Below, piece after piece: positions 60,809 to 64,000 of a stretch of DNA of 64,000 bases. Both the position numbers and the translations under genes were made by a program. Position 1 is the first letter of the stretch. Each line of letters opens with the position of its first letter. The notes under the pieces were generated by a model. That model ran no database searches. It was not told the DNA's origin and worked only from the letters and a program-made list of their open reading frames with translations. Source of the DNA: Gigaspora margarita (lineage: Eukaryota > Glomeromycota > Glomeromycetes > Diversisporales > Gigasporaceae); assembly GCA_009809945.1 (NCBI GenBank), contig WTPW01000070.1:359723-423722 (forward strand), read 5' to 3'.

Positions 60809-61565
60809 CAATAGGGCATGAAAACTCTAACTTTACCATAGTGTTAAGTTGCATAGCTAACAGTACAAAGCTTCCTTCTACTATGATCTTTAAGCTTAAG
60901 AATATTTCCAAGGTAATTTCCATCCAGAGTAGTTGTTTGGGCTAATCCTTCAGGATAAATAAATGAAAAAGAAATGTATTGGGTTGAAAATGTTTGGGTT
61001 AAATGCATGCCATGCTCTAATTCATGGTCTCTACTTTTTTGGACTCATTTAAAGCACACATAGTTGATTCTATAAAATGTTAATTTAATGAAAAAGAATT
61101 AATTTAGCTATTATTCTGAGGGTATTAACAAAGCATTTGCAGCTTTTAGATGTTTGATAAATAAATCATTCAAAACTAAAATAAGAATTTTCTTTTTTTT
61201 TAATTATTATTTGTTTATTTATTGTTTGTTAATAAGATGCAAAACATTATAATGAATGGATAGTTGAGTCAATAAAGCAACTAATAGCTACTAGTAAAAT
61301 CAAATAGCTCTTTTATAAAACTGTTGTAAACTAAATTAATATTTCATAGAATAAAGTTAACATGGGTTTGATTTAATAATTATTCAAGTGTTGTAGTATT
61401 TTTAATAATAGAAATGGATCTGAAGATAAAATAATTTTTAATTATAAAAGTCTTGAAATATCAAACAAATAAGCTACAATGTAAAAATTTTTGGATAATA
61501 ATGATAACAATGAAGAGAATAATATAGAAAAAATTGCAAATTATTCAAATATATGGGATGATTAA

Positions 61566-63160
61566 TAAATTTATATTCTTACTTTGTTATCAAATATGTC
61601 ATGATTAAGAAATAAATAAATTTCATACCTACTTTTGCTTGAAACAAAAAGATTTTAAATGTACTTGTAAAATCAGACCCAATAACAATTTTGCTAAAAT
61701 TCAGTTATAAACTTGCCATTTAAATCAAGTCAAAAATACTTACTATTTAAGTAAAGCTAAAAATTTTTTTTTAAAAAAAAGATTTTGTAACTTATGTTAA
61801 TACTAAAATAATTAGATTGCAAAAAAAAAAATTACTTATAAATGCTTTGAACTTTGAATAGTGATGTACATGTAAATAGAAATAATTTTTTGAGATATAA
61901 TAAGACCATTAAGACTATTTATTTAACAATTTTTTTTACTCAGATGACTGATTATTACTAGAGTACTATTCAATTAGAGGAGTGACAAAAATCAGGTAAT
62001 TTTCTAGGAAGGGGAGGGGTAAAAAAGTTGAAATTATATATAGGAACCTGACCAAATTTATATTAAAAAGAGGGGAGGGAAGTAAGCCTCTAATAAAAAT
62101 AATCAGGTAATTAATGACATGACCCTTAAAATAAAAACTTTTTTTTTAAATAGTACTCAGTACTATACTAGGATAGTACTTAAATATTACAAGTTAAATC
62201 AAGAAATTTAAAATTAGATTTAATATGGATTACTATTTTTTAATATAGGTAAGATCTCTAGATAAATTGATCTATTTTAGCTAAATAGTTTAGAAGTTTG
62301 GTATAAGGACCAGAAAGAAAGTAGAGATAGATATCAAAACTAGAACAAACTTTGTAAAAATATAGTTGTTGTTCAAGAATACTCTAACTGCAAGTATTAG
62401 TTAATACTATAATATAAATCATAAAAGTCTAAATAATATTTGGGCGGAATAAAAAATACTCTGCCAAGTTTTTTTATTGAGAATAAGCTATTATATACTT
62501 TATAAAGTATGGAATGAAATTCTAAAAAGCATGGAAAATAAATTTGAAAAGTCAGGAATAACTGTATATATACTACTAATACTTTAGTAAAGTATCAAAA
62601 TTTGTAGTAGAGCAAAAAATTAAAAATAACTAGGCAATTTCTATAGTGGAATTGTGGACATAGCAGTTATTATAGAACTTTTAGATGGACTACTTAAAAA
62701 ATATACCAAAAGTATATGTATAGCAAGTTGTACTCTCATCTAAATTCTTTTAAGAATTAACTAAATAAAAATTTATTTTCAAAAATATGTATTTAGAAAA
62801 CAAATATAAAGATCTTATTACATTTGCTACTACAAAAAGCCATTAACTTTTAACTATAAAAGTTATAAACTTTTATAATTTTTTTAAAATAAAATAAACT
62901 AAAAAAGTTTTTATATATTTAATAGCTTTTTGATTAAACTATTAAATTTACAAAAGAAATTTTTATATCTTTTATTTTAAGTTTATATCAATTTAAAGTT
63001 ATATATAGTTTAAAAATTTGGCACTTATATATAAAAAAACATAACAAAAGTTAAATTTATTAACAAATTTTAAAATTTATTAATAAAATTTAAATTTAGA
63101 CGATTGATATTCATACCTCCCATTTTTGATATTCATACCCCTTATCAAAAATCAAAAATT
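61566..63160. other. Noncoding DNA
   Basis: No gene is seen. About 61964-62170 may be a small inverted-repeat element (GAGTACTATTCAA ... TTAAATAGTACTC). AATCAGGTAATT occurs twice (about 61993 and 62100) around a G-rich stretch. Confidence 0.4.
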
Positions 63161-63164
63161 TTAA

Positions 63165-64000
63165 ATCTTGAGTGAAGATATCTTGACAACCATCTAACAA
63201 ATTCAATAAGCATTTTTTATTTCATTCTATACATTTATAAAATTTGAATAAAAATGTTTATTGAATTTAATCAGATGGTTGTCAGAATACCTTTGCTCAA
63301 AGTTAGAGAAAATCAAAACGTCTATTAAAATAAAGCTGTGCCAAAGCTTTTTAAAAATTTGAGCAAAGATATCTTGACAACCATCTGATCAAATTCGATG
63401 AACTTTTTTTTATTTGAATTCTATATATTCATAGAATTCAAATAAAAAAAGTTCATTAAATTTGGTAAGATGGTTGTCAAGATATCTTTGCTCAAAATTA
63501 GAGAAGAATCAAAACATCTATCAAAAAAAAAGCTGTGCCAAAGTTTTTTTAAAACTTTGAGCAAAGATATATTGACAACTGTCTAACCAAATTCGATGAA
63601 CTTTTTTTATTTGAATTCTATGAACTTATAGAATTTAAATAAAAAAAACTTCATCGAATTTGGTTATACAGTTGTCAAGATATCTTTGCTCAAAGTTAAA
63701 AAAAAAATCAAAATGTTTATCAAAAGAAAAGCTGTACCAAAGTTTTTTTAAAACTTTGAGCAAAGATATATTGACAACCGTCTAACCAAATTTGATGAAC
63801 TTTTTTTTATTTGAATTTTATGAATTTATAGAATTTAAATAAAAAAAAGTTCATCAAATTGGTTAGATGGTCGTCAAGATATCTTTGCTCAAATTTTTAA
63901 AAAAACTATGGCATAGCTTTTCTTTTGATAGATATTTTTATTTTTCTCTAACTTTGAGCAAAGATATCTTGACAACCATCTAACCAAATTCAATAAACTT
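63165..64000. repeat. Palindromic satellite array, ~198-bp period, open at the window end
   Basis: Each unit has a long palindrome of about 137-141 bp: TTTGAGCAAAGATATCTTGA, CAACCATCTAACCAAATTCG, ATGAACTTTTTTTATTTGAA and then their inverse, plus a spacer of about 57 bp (GTTAGAGAAAATCAAAACGT, AAAGCTGTGCCAAAG). Palindromes lie at about 63167-63302, 63358-63496, 63555-63695, 63753-63893 and from 63950. The spacer at 63894-63950 is in the opposite orientation to the other three. No coding potential. Confidence 0.85.

Larger units (their letters stand above)
59640..61565 (+). pseudogene. Pogo-like DDE transposase fossil
   Basis: Conceptual pieces in order match pogo/Tigger-type (Tc1/mariner superfamily) transposases: an N-terminal helix-turn-helix zone (about 59640-60000, QKSCFKIYDSSK, SFAFLNK), NKTPIAFDLLSNTTVDELGA (60445-60505; first Asp region, normally MDETP), IGHENSNFTIVLSCIANSTK (about 60808-60870), LPSTMIFKLKNIS, VLGWKCL-like and TFLDSFKAH segments, and a C-terminal acidic tail (about 61420-61565). 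Many stops and shifts break it. Two hAT MITEs (60186-60435, 60530-60808) interrupt it. Terminal repeats of the parent element were not found. Confidence 0.75.

Noticed and set aside
1-64000. CRISPR arrays, operons, ribosomal RNA genes
   Set aside because: No regularly spaced short repeats with unique spacers, no bacterial-type gene clusters and no rRNA signature; the window is eukaryotic.

Overview
The window is A+T-rich eukaryotic DNA crowded with transposon fossils. Its only recognisable host genes are four tandem minus-strand copies of an intron-containing gene that joins Sel1-like repeats (SLRs) to a tyrosine-kinase-like (TKL) serine/threonine kinase domain. Expanded families of such kinase/SLR genes, short A+T-rich introns and a high load of DNA transposons and LINEs fit an arbuscular mycorrhizal fungus (Glomeromycotina, Rhizophagus-like). 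That placement is inferred from gene content only. Isolated N bases, mostly in one LINE, point to a draft assembly.

Layout. 1-20.4 kb: no credible host gene. It holds miniature inverted-repeat elements whose superfamily can be read from target-site duplications (hAT-like 8 bp, Tc1/mariner TA, MULE-like 10 bp), a degenerate ~90-bp tandem array at about 3.4-4.35 kb, and a minus-strand pogo/Tc1-type transposase fossil at 16.1-17.7 kb. 20.4-55.6 kb: the kinase array. Copies A (21.0-23.8), B (28.4-30.9), C (43.2-45.5) and D (50.5-52.9) are spaced about 7.3 kb (A-B, C-D) and 14.85 kb (B-C). Each has a related 5' flank of about 1.6 kb. Decayed plus-strand fragments of the same family lie between A and B and between C and D. 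Between B and C sit a ~5.9-kb LINE inserted in a TA-type MITE, a hAT-like transposase fossil cut by a piggyBac-type (TTAA) element, another TA-type MITE and short tandem arrays. 55.6-64 kb: a tRNA-derived SINE inserted in a foldback element, an element with long inverted ends and internal tandem repeats, a plus-strand pogo-like transposase fossil hit twice by one hAT MITE family, and a ~198-bp palindromic satellite running off the window end.

Gene structure. The four copies share a five-exon design: exon 1 (N-terminal segment plus five SLRs), a 26-nt microexon, exon 3 (kinase N-lobe with glycine loop and lysine), exon 4 (C-lobe with HRD and DLG motifs) and a 38-nt last exon. A is nearly intact, with a frameshift in its N-terminal segment. 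B is intact except that the expected ATG is TTG. C and D are broken. Presence or absence of insertions orders events: an intronic hAT MITE predates duplication, while the LINE, several MITEs and a possible solo LTR are copy-specific. Exon 4 markers group A+D against B+C at its 5' end and A+C against B+D at its 3' end, as expected from gene conversion or unequal exchange.
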